DNA of 64,000 nt, taken from the NCBI GenBank assembly GCA_002494495.1, contig DACB01000016.1, forward strand, positions 255,877 through 319,876, written 5' to 3'. This document shows positions 35,709 through 44,564 of this stretch, in pieces (positions within the stretch are counted from its first letter, which is position 1; every line of letters begins with the position of its first letter). This DNA is from Methanobacterium sp. UBA294. Its GTDB lineage: Archaea > Methanobacteriota > Methanobacteria > Methanobacteriales > Methanobacteriaceae. The notes beneath the pieces were generated by a model. That model saw only the letters and a list, made by a program, of their open reading frames with translations, did no database searches and was not told the DNA's origin. The translations under genes were made by a program, and so were the position numbers.

Positions 35709-36554
35709 TTACTTTAATAATTCCATTAAATATTGTCTTAGATCATATTTTACGTTATCATCCGTCAAAGCTATTTCAATGGAGCTTTTCAACCATTCAA
35801 ATGTATTTCCAATGTCGTAGATTTTACCTTCGAATACGTATCCGTAAGATTCATCCAGTGATTTCATAGCATCGGTGAGCTGTATTTCTCCACCCACCCC
35901 GGGTTCAACTTCCTTTATGTGATCAAAAATTTCCGGAACTAATATATATCTGCCAGTTATGGCTAGATTGGATGGCGCCTGGCTAATAGACGGTTTTTCC
36001 ACCATGTCCTCTATTTTATAGACAGAATCTGAAATACATGACCCTTTGATAATACCGTATCTTTCTATTTTTTCCTCAGGAACCTTTTCGACTGCTATTG
36101 TGGTAGCTTCATATTTATAGAAGATGTCCATGAGTTGTTTAGTGCAAGGTACATTGGATTGGGCTATGGTATCTCCCAGAAGAACTGCAAATGGTTCGCC
36201 GTCGATATGATTTTTGGCTGTTGAAATGGCATCTCCCAGGCCTTTTTGCTTTTTTTGCCTTACATAGTAAATATCAGCCATATCAGAGATGGCTTCTATT
36301 TCCTTCAAGGCTTCTATTTTTCCACTGTTACGCAGGGATAATTCTAGTTCAAACGACCGGTCAAAATGGTCTTCAATGGTTCTTTTGCCCTTTCCAGTTA
36401 TAATCAGTATATCATCTATTCCAGAAGAAACCGCTTCTTCCACCACATACTGTATTGTTGGTTTGTTAAATACAGGGAGCATTTCCTTGGGTTGTGCCTT
36501 GGTAGCAGGTAAAAATCTGGTTCCAAGACCCGCAGCAGGTATAACAGCTTTCAT
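35709..36554 (-). CDS. galU: UTP-glucose-1-phosphate uridylyltransferase
   Basis: Makes UDP-glucose from UTP and glucose 1-phosphate. The 281 residues have the GalU layout: MKAVIPAAGLGTRFLPATKAQPKEMLP (nucleotide loop and catalytic Lys), IQYVVEEA, LGDTI, EKP and GEIQLTDAM. ATG 36554 is chosen since MKAVIPAAG is the normal family start; the GTG at 36569 lies in a GGTGAT ribosome-binding site. UDP-glucose feeds the neighbouring transferases. Confidence 0.95.
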   Translation of the reverse strand: MKAVIPAAGLGTRFLPATKAQPKEMLPVFNKPTIQYVVEEAVSSGIDDILIITGKGKRTIEDHFDRSFELELSLRNSGKIEALKEIEAISDMADIYYVRQKKQKGLGDAISTAKNHIDGEPFAVLLGDTIAQSNVPCTKQLMDIFYKYEATTIAVEKVPEEKIERYGIIKGSCISDSVYKIEDMVEKPSISQAPSNLAITGRYILVPEIFDHIKEVEPGVGGEIQLTDAMKSLDESYGYVFEGKIYDIGNTFEWLKSSIEIALTDDNVKYDLRQYLMELLK

Positions 36555-36665
36555 TTTATTATTCATCACCTTTTAATCATTTGCACTAAATTAGTATTAC
36601 AATATTAGTATTTATACTTCATTAATTAACATTTCATTAATTAAAATAAAAGTAATTTATTAAAA

Positions 36666-37733
36666 TTATAAATACACCACTGAATTTTCCCCAACAATGA
36701 ATCTGAGGCCTTTAGGTAAACTATTTTCCTTAGATTCTACACGTGAATGGTTACCAATCAGACTATCAACGATTCTCTCGTTACATTTTATGACTGCATC
36801 ACCCACCACTATGGAGGATTCTATTTCTCCCCCAATTATTGTACTATTATCACCGATAGATGTATATGGGCCAATGTATGCTTCTATCACGCAGTTTTCA
36901 CCAATGATTACCGGTCCTCGAATCACACTGTTCTTTTTAACAATAGTTCCTTCGCCAATATAAACTCTACCGTTGATTTTGGTGCCATCTTCAACTTCTC
37001 CATTATTCTGTGATTTCAATACATCCAGTATTAAATGGTTGGCGTCCAATACATCTTCTGGTTTACCTGTGTCTTTCCACCATCCTTTTACAATATGTGA
37101 ATCCACCTTAAGGTCTTTATTTAAAAGTTCTTGAATTGCATCGGTAATCTCGAGTTCATCCCTCCAAGATGGTTTGATCTTGGAAATTGCATCAAAAATT
37201 GATGGTTTGAAGAGGTATATACCAACCAGGGCCAGGTTGCTTTTTGGATGTTCTGGTTTTTCCACCAGGTTCATAACATGTCCTTCACTGTCCAGCTCGG
37301 CTACTCCAAACTGTCGAGGATTTTCCACATACTGCAAGAGTATTCTAGCCTGGTAATCTGATTTCTCGAAACCATCTACAAATTCTTTTATACCTGATTT
37401 AAGGATGTTATCCCCAAGATACATAATGAACGGGTCTTCTCCTACAAAATCCTTGGCAACAGCAACTGCATGGGCTAAGCCCTTGGGCTCTCCCTGGTTT
37501 ATATAGGTAATATTTACACCAAATTGGGAACCATCTCCTACTGCCTCTTTAACCTTTTCTGGCATGTTGGTTCCTAATATAAGTCCAATGTCTGTTACAT
37601 CTGCGTTTTTTAGATCTTCGATTGCGTAGAAAAGTACTGGTTTGTTTGCTATGGGAATAAGTTGTTTTGGGCCTGTATGTGTTAAAGGCCGTAAGCGGGT
37701 GCCATGGCCTCCGGATAAAATTAATCCCTTCAT
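36666..37733 (-). CDS. rfbA: Glucose-1-phosphate thymidylyltransferase, long form
   Basis: First enzyme of dTDP-rhamnose synthesis. The N-terminal nucleotidyltransferase domain (about 1-235) has MKGLILSGGHGTRLRPLTHTGPKQLIP and YLGDNIL; the C-terminal 110 residues are a left-handed beta-helix of hexapeptide repeats (VYIGEGTIVKKNSVIRG). This is the longer RmlA form of 355 residues, common in archaea, versus about 290 for the short form. It overlaps rfbD by 4 bp. Confidence 0.93.
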   Translation of the reverse strand: MKGLILSGGHGTRLRPLTHTGPKQLIPIANKPVLFYAIEDLKNADVTDIGLILGTNMPEKVKEAVGDGSQFGVNITYINQGEPKGLAHAVAVAKDFVGEDPFIMYLGDNILKSGIKEFVDGFEKSDYQARILLQYVENPRQFGVAELDSEGHVMNLVEKPEHPKSNLALVGIYLFKPSIFDAISKIKPSWRDELEITDAIQELLNKDLKVDSHIVKGWWKDTGKPEDVLDANHLILDVLKSQNNGEVEDGTKINGRVYIGEGTIVKKNSVIRGPVIIGENCVIEAYIGPYTSIGDNSTIIGGEIESSIVVGDAVIKCNERIVDSLIGNHSRVESKENSLPKGLRFIVGENSVVYL

Positions 37734-38593
37734 TCAATCACCTTTTTCATTTCTTTTAATCCTTCTTTCGTATTCAATAATTTTATATCCAGATGATTTT
37801 GAGCTTTTTCCACTGATAATGATGAATCCATGGGTCTTGGAGCTTTTCTAATTAACTCTTCGCTTAATATTGGGTTTATCAGGGTTTCATCCAGTTCAAA
37901 TACCTGAGCAATGTTCTTTGCAAAATCAAACCGGTTTATCCTCTCATCCCCTGCAATATGATATAAACCCCCTCTATCCTTAGAATAAATATTTAAAATT
38001 GCTTCTGCAGCATTATCCGCGTATGTAGGGGAATTATATTCATCAGTTACGATGTTGATCTGATTACCAGCTTTAAGTTCATTTATAACCCATGTCACGA
38101 AGTTGAAATTAGTATGCCAACCATATAATACACTCACCCGCGCAATTAAATAGTTTAAATCAGAATTTTGAATGTATTCTTCTCCTTTAAGTTTACTTTT
38201 AGCATAATAATTTAATGGATTTGTTTTTTCAACTTCTTTATACATTCCCTTTTTTCCGTCAAAAACAAAATCCGTGGAAACATAGATAAACTTTGCATCT
38301 ATTTTCTGGCATGCTTTTACCAGATTTAACGTGCCCTGTGCATTTATTCTATCTGCTTCTTCATGGTGATCCTCACAGTAATCCACGTTGGTGAGAGCTG
38401 CCGAATGAATAATCAGATCAGGATTTAAAGATTCAATTATACCCAGCACATCCTTTTCATTAGTTATATCGAGCTTTACTGCATTATCTTTAGGATTTTC
38501 ATTATAGGTGGTAATTATTTCATAATCATGGGTAATGGTGGGGAATTTGCTCCCTAACAGTCCGCTTCCACCGGTTATAAATATTCGTTCCAT
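37730..38593 (-). CDS. rfbD: dTDP-4-dehydrorhamnose reductase
   Basis: Last enzyme of dTDP-L-rhamnose synthesis, an NADPH-dependent extended SDR of 287 residues. The Rossmann loop is FITGGSGLLGSKF (5-17), followed by HSAALTNVDYCE, and the catalytic Tyr/Lys in NYYAKSKLKGE (about 128). It is the first gene of the rfbD-rfbA pair, divergent from rfbC. No ribosome-binding site precedes the ATG and the shared TATA string lies about 25 bases upstream, so the message may be leaderless. Confidence 0.93.
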   Translation of the reverse strand: MERIFITGGSGLLGSKFPTITHDYEIITTYNENPKDNAVKLDITNEKDVLGIIESLNPDLIIHSAALTNVDYCEDHHEEADRINAQGTLNLVKACQKIDAKFIYVSTDFVFDGKKGMYKEVEKTNPLNYYAKSKLKGEEYIQNSDLNYLIARVSVLYGWHTNFNFVTWVINELKAGNQINIVTDEYNSPTYADNAAEAILNIYSKDRGGLYHIAGDERINRFDFAKNIAQVFELDETLINPILSEELIRKAPRPMDSSLSVEKAQNHLDIKLLNTKEGLKEMKKVIE

Positions 38594-38615
38594 GGTAATG
38601 TTTAATTATGCATGA

Positions 38616-38627
38616 AATATATAAATT
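38616..38627. promoter_or_regulatory. Shared TATA element between divergent rfbD and rfbC
   Basis: The 66-bp divergent spacer contains AATATATAAATT, which reads as a TATA box on both strands. It lies about 33 bases before the rfbC ATG (leaving room for an AGGTG site) and about 25 bases before the rfbD ATG (leaderless). One element may serve both transcripts. Confidence 0.4.
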
Positions 38628-38659
38628 TTTAGAAATTAATTTTAAATTAGGTGTTTGTT

Positions 38660-39127
38660 ATGATTGATGGTGTTAAAACGAAAAATCTCAGGGTCATTCC
38701 TGATGAAAGGGGCTGGCTCATGGAAATATTAAGAAATGATGATGATATTTATCAAGAATTTGGTCAGGTCTACATAACCACTGCTTATCCTGGAGTGACG
38801 AAAGCATGGCACATGCACAAAAAGCAAACTGATAACTTCACCTGCATCCACGGGATGATGAAAGTCGCACTCTACGATGCCCGGAAAGATTCATCTACCT
38901 ATGGAGAGCTGAATGAGTTCTTTGTGGGGGGGAAAAATCCCCTACTTATAAGCGTCCCACCATTGGTTTATCATGGCTTTAAAGGTGTTGGTACTGAGAT
39001 AGCTTACTTTATCAGCGTTCCAACCCTGCCATATAACTATGAAGAGCCTGATGAATTCCGGTTACCTCCGGATACTGATGAAATACCTTATGACTGGCTT
39101 TTAGAACCAGGGAAAAGCCATGGGTAA
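38660..39127 (+). CDS. rfbC: dTDP-4-dehydrorhamnose 3,5-epimerase
   Basis: Cupin-fold epimerase of about 155 residues acting between RfbB and RfbD. Seen are IPDERGWLMEILRNDD, QVYITTAYPGVTKAWHMHKKQTDNF (the catalytic His in AWHMHKKQ) and PPLVYHGFKGVG. ATG 38660 is used because AGGTG lies 6 bases before it; a GTG at 38651 is part of that site. The protein is shorter than the bacterial form (about 180), as in several archaeal homologues. Confidence 0.92.
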   Translation: MIDGVKTKNLRVIPDERGWLMEILRNDDDIYQEFGQVYITTAYPGVTKAWHMHKKQTDNFTCIHGMMKVALYDARKDSSTYGELNEFFVGGKNPLLISVPPLVYHGFKGVGTEIAYFISVPTLPYNYEEPDEFRLPPDTDEIPYDWLLEPGKSHG

Positions 39128-39169
39128 ATATTTATTAATATTAATTTTGAAAATTAAAAGTGATATAAA

Positions 39170-40105
39170 ATGAAAATGCTAATAACCGGCGGGGCAGGGT
39201 TTATTGGAACTAACTTCGTGCACTATATCCATAAAAATTACGATTATGAAATTGTGGTGCTGGATAAACTAACCTATGCTGGAAATAAAGATAATATAAG
39301 GGATATACTGGCAGATATTCAGTTTATTAAGGGGGATATTGGCTGTGAGGAAGATGTGAAAACTGCCATGTATGATTGTGATCTGGTGGTTAATTTTGCT
39401 GCTGAAACTCATGTGGATAGATCAATTACAGACCCCAGCATATTTGTTAAAACTGATGTACTTGGCACATACAATCTGTTGGAATGCGTTAGAAAGTATG
39501 ATGTGGAGAAGTACCTACAGATCTCAACAGATGAGGTGTATGGTAGTATAGATAATGGTTCCTTCACAGAAGAAAGTAACCTAGATCCAAGTAGCCCTTA
39601 CTCAGCCAGTAAAGCTGGGGGAGATGTACTAGTTAATTCCTATTTCAAAACATATGGCACTCCTGTTTTAATTACCAGGAGTAGTAATAACTACGGACCG
39701 TACCAGTACCCAGAAAAGTTGATACCCCTGTTTATCATGAAGGCAATGCAAGATAAACCATTACCAGTTTATGGTAAAGGAAAAAATGTAAGGGACTGGA
39801 TATATGTAATGGACAACTGTAAAGGTATTGATACCGTTCTAAACAAAGGTAAATTAGGTGAAGTCTACAACATCGGTGGTGGCAATGAAAAATCCAATAT
39901 CGAGATCACCCACATGATACTGGATCTTCTTGAGAAACCAGAAAGTCTGATAACCTATGTGGAAGACAGATTAGGTCACGATCTAAGATACTCACTGGAC
40001 TCAACTAAAACTAAAAAACTGGGCTGGAAGCCTGAATGGGCCTTTGAAGATGGTTTAAAGGAGACTGTAGAGTGGTATAAGGAAAATAAAGATATGTATA
40101 TCTAA
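39170..40105 (+). CDS. rfbB: dTDP-glucose 4,6-dehydratase
   Basis: Second step of dTDP-rhamnose synthesis, an extended SDR of 311 residues. Motifs are ITGGAGFIGTNFVHY (Rossmann), NFAAETHVDRSI, the catalytic STDEVYGS (Thr, Asp, Glu) and YSASKAGGD (Tyr, Lys; about 142), and RSSNNYGPYQYPEKLIP. With rfbA, rfbD and rfbC it completes the four-step pathway in the window. It is 42 bp after rfbC. Convergent T-rich DNA follows its stop. Confidence 0.96.
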   Translation: MKMLITGGAGFIGTNFVHYIHKNYDYEIVVLDKLTYAGNKDNIRDILADIQFIKGDIGCEEDVKTAMYDCDLVVNFAAETHVDRSITDPSIFVKTDVLGTYNLLECVRKYDVEKYLQISTDEVYGSIDNGSFTEESNLDPSSPYSASKAGGDVLVNSYFKTYGTPVLITRSSNNYGPYQYPEKLIPLFIMKAMQDKPLPVYGKGKNVRDWIYVMDNCKGIDTVLNKGKLGEVYNIGGGNEKSNIEITHMILDLLEKPESLITYVEDRLGHDLRYSLDSTKTKKLGWKPEWAFEDGLKETVEWYKENKDMYI

Positions 40106-40117
40106 TTTTTTTCTCTT

Positions 40118-40417
40118 TTATTTATTCTTTAGATAATCTTTTATTATATCTTCAAATTCTTTTTTACTAATTTTATAAAACTTCAGGGTTTTATGCTTGC
40201 TTTTCTGGCCAGAGACAATCTCCACATTACAATTGGTGAGATTAGATAATTCCTTAATTAACTCCTGATTTGCCTTTCCCTTCTGTGGAACAGATTTAAT
40301 ATTAATTTTAATTTCGTCTCTCCACTCATTGTAACCTGAAATCGTGAAATGGGATGAATTTGGGGATACTTCAATATCAACTATTATTCCATCTAATGTA
40401 TTTTTCACGGCTTCCAA
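40118..40417 (-). CDS. DUF167/YggU-family protein
   Basis: A 99-residue conserved protein of the UPF0235/DUF167 family. The typical core is seen as SPNSSHFTISGYNEWRDEIKINIKSVPQKGKANQELIKEL followed by VEIVSGQKSKHKTL (written as parts of one domain). The function is unknown. It starts at TTG 40417 behind AAGGTGATTTCAT. It converges on rfbB with T-rich DNA between. Confidence 0.88.
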   Translation of the reverse strand: MEAVKNTLDGIIVDIEVSPNSSHFTISGYNEWRDEIKINIKSVPQKGKANQELIKELSNLTNCNVEIVSGQKSKHKTLKFYKISKKEFEDIIKDYLKNK

Positions 40418-40863
<446 letters not shown>

Positions 40864-40908
40864 CTTAATCAGGCTATATATGTTAATTATTACTGAATTC
40901 TTCAACAA

Positions 40909-41319
40909 TTAAACTATGATACTTACCTTCAAAACCTTACCATCCCTCAAATCTTCAATTAATTCTTTTTTCAAATCAACCGCAGCTTTATCAGCCTTTA
41001 TCATCAAGGTCCGGCTACACATGTAATTACTTTTTCTGCAGACCATATCAGTAGGATGTTTTAACGTTAAATTTTCATGTCCGTAACCCTTTATGGTGTC
41101 TTCAGCGTTTTCTGTTTCGAGCTTAATTGTTATGATAGTGTTGTTGTTTCTGATGGCATCCTTCATTTCATCGGGGAGATCATCAAGTACACTTTCAGAT
41201 CCTACACCAATTATACAGTCAGCAGTTTTTCCTATTTCTTTATCCCTGGTTACCTCAAAGGTGGTTTTATGAAGAGAGGTAACGTTCTTATGTCCTTTGG
41301 CATGAAAACAGTATTCCAT
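40909..41319 (-). CDS. DUF371-family archaeal protein
   Basis: A 136-residue protein that matches DUF371, a family restricted to archaea and of unknown function. Typical pieces are FHAKGHKNVTSLHKTTFEVT near the start, ADCIIGVGS and GHENLTLKHPTDMVCRKS, SRTLMIKADKAA. The GH(E/K)N motif occurs twice (residues 9-12 and about 79-82). It starts with ATG behind AGGAGAATAAAC. It is divergent from the GIY-YIG gene. Confidence 0.85.
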   Translation of the reverse strand: MEYCFHAKGHKNVTSLHKTTFEVTRDKEIGKTADCIIGVGSESVLDDLPDEMKDAIRNNNTIITIKLETENAEDTIKGYGHENLTLKHPTDMVCRKSNYMCSRTLMIKADKAAVDLKKELIEDLRDGKVLKVSIIV

Positions 41320-41388
41320 TGTTTATTCTCCTAAAATATTTTAATAATCTAACTATAAATGATAACAATTAAATTAATTAGAACCAGT

Positions 41389-41399
41389 TTATAAAATTT
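41389..41399 (+). promoter_or_regulatory. TATA box for a probably leaderless GIY-YIG transcript
   Basis: TTTATAAAATT lies about 12-22 bases upstream of the ATG at 41411 and no ribosome-binding site is present between. With initiation about 25 bases after the box centre, the transcript would begin at or near the ATG. Confidence 0.45.
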
Positions 41400-41410
41400 T
41401 TAAGTAACCC

Positions 41411-41857
41411 ATGACTAATAAAACCACCCTGAAAGGAACATATTGTATTTTAATGGATTTAATATCAAATCAGTCCATATCCATTGGTAAATTGGGAGAA
41501 ATAGAATTTAAGAAAGGCTATTATGTATACGTTGGTTCTGCCCTTAACTCGCTCATGCCCCGTATTAAAAGACATCTATCACAAAATAAGAAGTTGCATT
41601 GGCATATAGACTACTTATTAAACCACAAGGATGTGGAGGTAGTGAATGTTCTATATGCTGTTGATGTTAATAGATGGGAATGCAAATTAGCCCTAGAAAT
41701 AGCGGGAACCACATCAGCAATAACAGATTTTGGTTGTTCAGACTGTACTTGTAGTTCTCACTTATTTTTTTCCACATATTATGATGATTTATTATATTAT
41801 TCTCTAAATGCTTTTAAAAAGTTAAAATTAAATCCAAAAAGATACATAATCCAGTAA
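41411..41857 (+). CDS. DUF123 protein with GIY-YIG-like fold
   Basis: A 148-residue protein of the DUF123 family, related to GIY-YIG nucleases. The GIY-YIG equivalent is visible as GTYCILMDL and KGYYVYVGSALNSLMPRIKRHL (about 36-57; YVYVGSA as the second half), followed by LHWHIDYLL and a Cys-rich FGCSDCTCSSHLF. Nuclease activity is not certain because family members lack parts of the classical site. The 3' end is inside a 17-bp tandem duplication. Confidence 0.82.
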   Translation: MTNKTTLKGTYCILMDLISNQSISIGKLGEIEFKKGYYVYVGSALNSLMPRIKRHLSQNKKLHWHIDYLLNHKDVEVVNVLYAVDVNRWECKLALEIAGTTSAITDFGCSDCTCSSHLFFSTYYDDLLYYSLNAFKKLKLNPKRYIIQ

Positions 41858-41881
41858 ATTAATCAATCCAGTAAATTAATC
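41848..41881. repeat. Perfect 17-bp tandem duplication spanning two stop codons
   Basis: The unit AATCCAGTAAATTAATC occurs at 41848-41864 and 41865-41881. The first copy contains the stop of the DUF123 gene; the second reaches into the stop of the convergent cfbC at 41880. Both ends of the genes may have been shaped by it. Confidence 0.92.
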
Positions 41882-42677
41882 AAATAAATTCCTTAATAAA
41901 TGAATCAAACTCCTCAACATCCATGGGATTTGGTGTGGTGAAGTCATTATTTTCGTATATGTTCCTGGCAAGTTCACGATACAGTTCAGCCTGTTCTGAA
42001 TCCGAAAATTGCTCTATCACAGTTTTAGCATTGATTTCGCTCTGCTGCACCAGTTTACTGCGGGGTATTACTCCAATTACCTTGGTTCCAATCCTCTCTG
42101 CAAATGCATTCACAATTTCTAGTTCATTTTCTATGCCCCGACAGTTACAGATAATACCACCTAAGTTACTTTTAAGCTTCTGAATTCCTTTACATATGTT
42201 ATTAGCAGCATAAAGGGACATATATTCCCCTGAGGTTACAATATAAACTTCATCTGCAAAGTCTTCCCTGAGGGGGACTGCAAATCCTCCACAGACCACA
42301 TCACCCAGCACATCGTAGATTATAACATCCAGATCAGTGGAGAAGGTTTCCAATTTCTCCAGGAGGTTCATGGCCACAATGACTCCCCGACCAGCACATC
42401 CTACTCCGGGTTCAGGACCACCACTTTCAACACATTTAACCTGATTAAAACCACTATAAAGTATTTCATCAGAAGATATATCCTTTTTTTCTCGGATGAC
42501 ATCCAGAATAGTGGGTATTCGGTTACCAACCAGTGTACGGGTGGTGTCTGCCTTTGGGTCGCAACCTATTACTAAAACCTGGAATTCATTAGAATAAGCA
42601 GCTGCAATATTGGAAACAATGGTGGATTTCCCTATACCGCCTTTACCGTAGATGGCGATGCGCTTTGTTTTATTCAT
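41880..42677 (-). CDS. cfbC: NifH-like reductase CfbC of coenzyme F430 synthesis
   Basis: A 265-residue NifH-family ATPase. The P-loop GKGGIGKST is at residues 11-19, and the two [4Fe-4S] cysteines are Cys94 (VGCAGRG) and Cys129 (DVVCGGFA). No nifD/K or chlorophyll genes are near, and methanogens use such a lone NifH homologue as CfbC, which feeds electrons to CfbD for reductive cyclisation of Ni-sirohydrochlorin diamide. A different NifH-like paralogue cannot be ruled out without a tree. The start overlaps the CBS gene's stop (TAATG). Confidence 0.82.
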   Translation of the reverse strand: MNKTKRIAIYGKGGIGKSTIVSNIAAAYSNEFQVLVIGCDPKADTTRTLVGNRIPTILDVIREKKDISSDEILYSGFNQVKCVESGGPEPGVGCAGRGVIVAMNLLEKLETFSTDLDVIIYDVLGDVVCGGFAVPLREDFADEVYIVTSGEYMSLYAANNICKGIQKLKSNLGGIICNCRGIENELEIVNAFAERIGTKVIGVIPRSKLVQQSEINAKTVIEQFSDSEQAELYRELARNIYENNDFTTPNPMDVEEFDSFIKEFI

Positions 42678-43153
42678 TACATTCTCACCATGGCGCTTAC
42701 AAGGTCGGCCCGGGTGATTATGCCTATCAATTTACCATCATCATCAACTACAGGGAGTCTATTAACGCTGTGTGTGTCCATGAACTTTGCGGCATCAGAT
42801 ATATCATCATCTTCCTTAACTGTGTACACATTCTTAGTCATTATCTCTCCAATATGTAAAGATGCTGCCCGGTTCATATCCTCAGCAATCTCGTCCAGTT
42901 CATGTTTCATGCGTATTGGAAGTTCGATAACATCGAGTGGTGCTGGTAATATTAGATTCAGGCGTGGTGAGTGAACCTCGAGGAGTCTCATTATATCTCC
43001 TTCACTTACTATACCAATTACCCTTGAGTCATCGTCTACAATGGGCGCTCCGCTGATCTTGTTATCTCTTAGTTTCTGTGCTACATCGCTTATTTTATCA
43101 TCTGCATGAAATTTAATAACATTTTTCTCCATTGCATCTTTGACATTTATCAT
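42677..43153 (-). CDS. CBS-domain protein coupled to cfbC
   Basis: A 158-residue protein made of two CBS repeats: VKDAMEKNVIKFHADDKISDVAQKL to IVSEGDIMRLL (about 3-58) and IGEIMTKNVYTVKEDD to GIITRADLVSAM (about 97-155). A 40-residue linker separates them. It overlaps cfbC by one base (TAATG), so both are read from one message. CBS pairs often bind AMP/ATP or other nucleotides; a link between energy state and F430 synthesis is inference. The start is ATG behind AGGTGGTAAA. Confidence 0.9.
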   Translation of the reverse strand: MINVKDAMEKNVIKFHADDKISDVAQKLRDNKISGAPIVDDDSRVIGIVSEGDIMRLLEVHSPRLNLILPAPLDVIELPIRMKHELDEIAEDMNRAASLHIGEIMTKNVYTVKEDDDISDAAKFMDTHSVNRLPVVDDDGKLIGIITRADLVSAMVRM

Positions 43154-43286
43154 TTTACCACCTGTTTGTGTGTTATCCTTACACTAGTTTGTGTTATTCT
43201 CCAATAACTGCTTGTTTCCAATTAAGGCCATTCTAACCTAATTTATATCTACTTATCTCTATGATAATTTATTTAAGAATACTGAT

Positions 43287-44498
43287 TTAAACTTTTAAAA
43301 TTTTATCCCTTTCAATTCTTTTATAAACAATATCATTATACCGGACCTTATTTTCAACTAATACTGCCACGTTTTGATCTTTACCTGCTTTATCTATATT
43401 TTTACCATGGATCTGTAAGGATTCAACCTTCTGAATTAGACTACCGGTTGTTTTGCCCTGGATTATGATTTCATCTCCAATCTTGAGGTCGTCCCAGAGT
43501 TTTATTTCTGCTGCAGAGACTTTCCCATAGTAGTTAAGTATAACTCCAATATCCTTTTTTATATAATTTGATTCATTGGATTTACTTGTTTCGTGGGGTC
43601 TCTTATAGTAGAATCCTGTGTCAAATCCCCTGTTGAACACTTTCCGCAGTTCTTCCATCCATTGCGGATTGAATTTCCATTCACCCCATCTATACAGGTT
43701 GATTGCTTCCCGGTATGTACGAGTCACCGTTGCTACATAATCAGCTGCTCTGGCCCTTCCCTCGATTTTAAATGCATCAATACCGGCATCTACTAATTCT
43801 GGTATGTGTTCAATCATGCACAGGTCCTTTGGACTTAATAGGTTGGTGCCATTGTTTTCCTGGGTGAGTATCAGTTCTTTATCAATATCATCTTGTTCTT
43901 CCCCCACTAATCTCCAGTCTTCCCGGCAGGGCTGTATGCATTCCCCGCAGTTAGCACTCTTACCGTAGAGATGGGAGCTTAAAAAGCAACGCCCGGACAG
44001 AGCCATGCACATGGCCCCATGCACGAACACTTCAATTTCCAGTGGACTATTTACCTTTATTCTTTTAATCTCATCCAGGGAAAGATCACGAGAAAGTATA
44101 ACCCGGGTTACACCCAGTTCTTCCAAGAGTTTTATAGATTCTATGTTGGATATGTTTGCCTGGACACTCATATGCACCTTTAAATCATTCCCCCGGGCCA
44201 TGGCAAGAACTCCCAGATCAGAAGCTATGATGGCATCTGCACCTGCGGATTTGATAGTGGGCAGTATTTTCTTCAGGGATTCCAGGTCATCATCCTTCAT
44301 AATGGTATTGGTAGATACATAGAGTTTCACATTATTAGTATGACAGGTTCCTACTGCATCTTCTAAATCTTCCAGAAGAAACTGACTGGTGTGGGCCCTT
44401 AAATTGTATCCAGGAATACCAAGATAAACTGAGTCTGCACCATTGTTGATGGCGGCGTTCAGGGATGCGAAGTCCCTGGCGGGAGATAGTAATTCCAC
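43287..44498 (-). CDS. Peptidase U32-family protein
   Basis: A 403-residue U32 protein (collagenase-like/YegQ family). It has ELLSPARDFASLNAAINNGADSVYLG at the start, EVFVHGAMCMALSGRCFLSSHLYGKSANCGEC-QPCR (the U32 signature, in pieces; residues about 165-200) with several cysteines that may hold an Fe-S cluster, as in tRNA- and rRNA-hydroxylating members (TrhP, RlhA). The chosen start is GTG 44498, seven bases after GGTGAT; the GTG at 44510 is in that site. Confidence 0.9.
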   Translation of the reverse strand: MELLSPARDFASLNAAINNGADSVYLGIPGYNLRAHTSQFLLEDLEDAVGTCHTNNVKLYVSTNTIMKDDDLESLKKILPTIKSAGADAIIASDLGVLAMARGNDLKVHMSVQANISNIESIKLLEELGVTRVILSRDLSLDEIKRIKVNSPLEIEVFVHGAMCMALSGRCFLSSHLYGKSANCGECIQPCREDWRLVGEEQDDIDKELILTQENNGTNLLSPKDLCMIEHIPELVDAGIDAFKIEGRARAADYVATVTRTYREAINLYRWGEWKFNPQWMEELRKVFNRGFDTGFYYKRPHETSKSNESNYIKKDIGVILNYYGKVSAAEIKLWDDLKIGDEIIIQGKTTGSLIQKVESLQIHGKNIDKAGKDQNVAVLVENKVRYNDIVYKRIERDKILKV

Positions 44499-44564
44499 AA
44501 TTTTAATCACCTTTGCCTAAAAACTAGATTCAATCAAATGATTGAATTAAAAAGAGATATTTCA

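Noticed and set aside
21507..40105. Horizontally acquired glycan island
   Set aside because: Base composition, start codons and ribosome-binding sites look like the rest of the window, and no mobile-element gene flanks the locus. The tRNA-Leu lies about 700 bp beyond it without any repeat of its 3' end seen.
41880..42677. Nitrogenase iron protein NifH
   Set aside because: The cluster and P-loop motifs fit, but no nifD, nifK or nifI is adjacent; the stand-alone form fits CfbC better.
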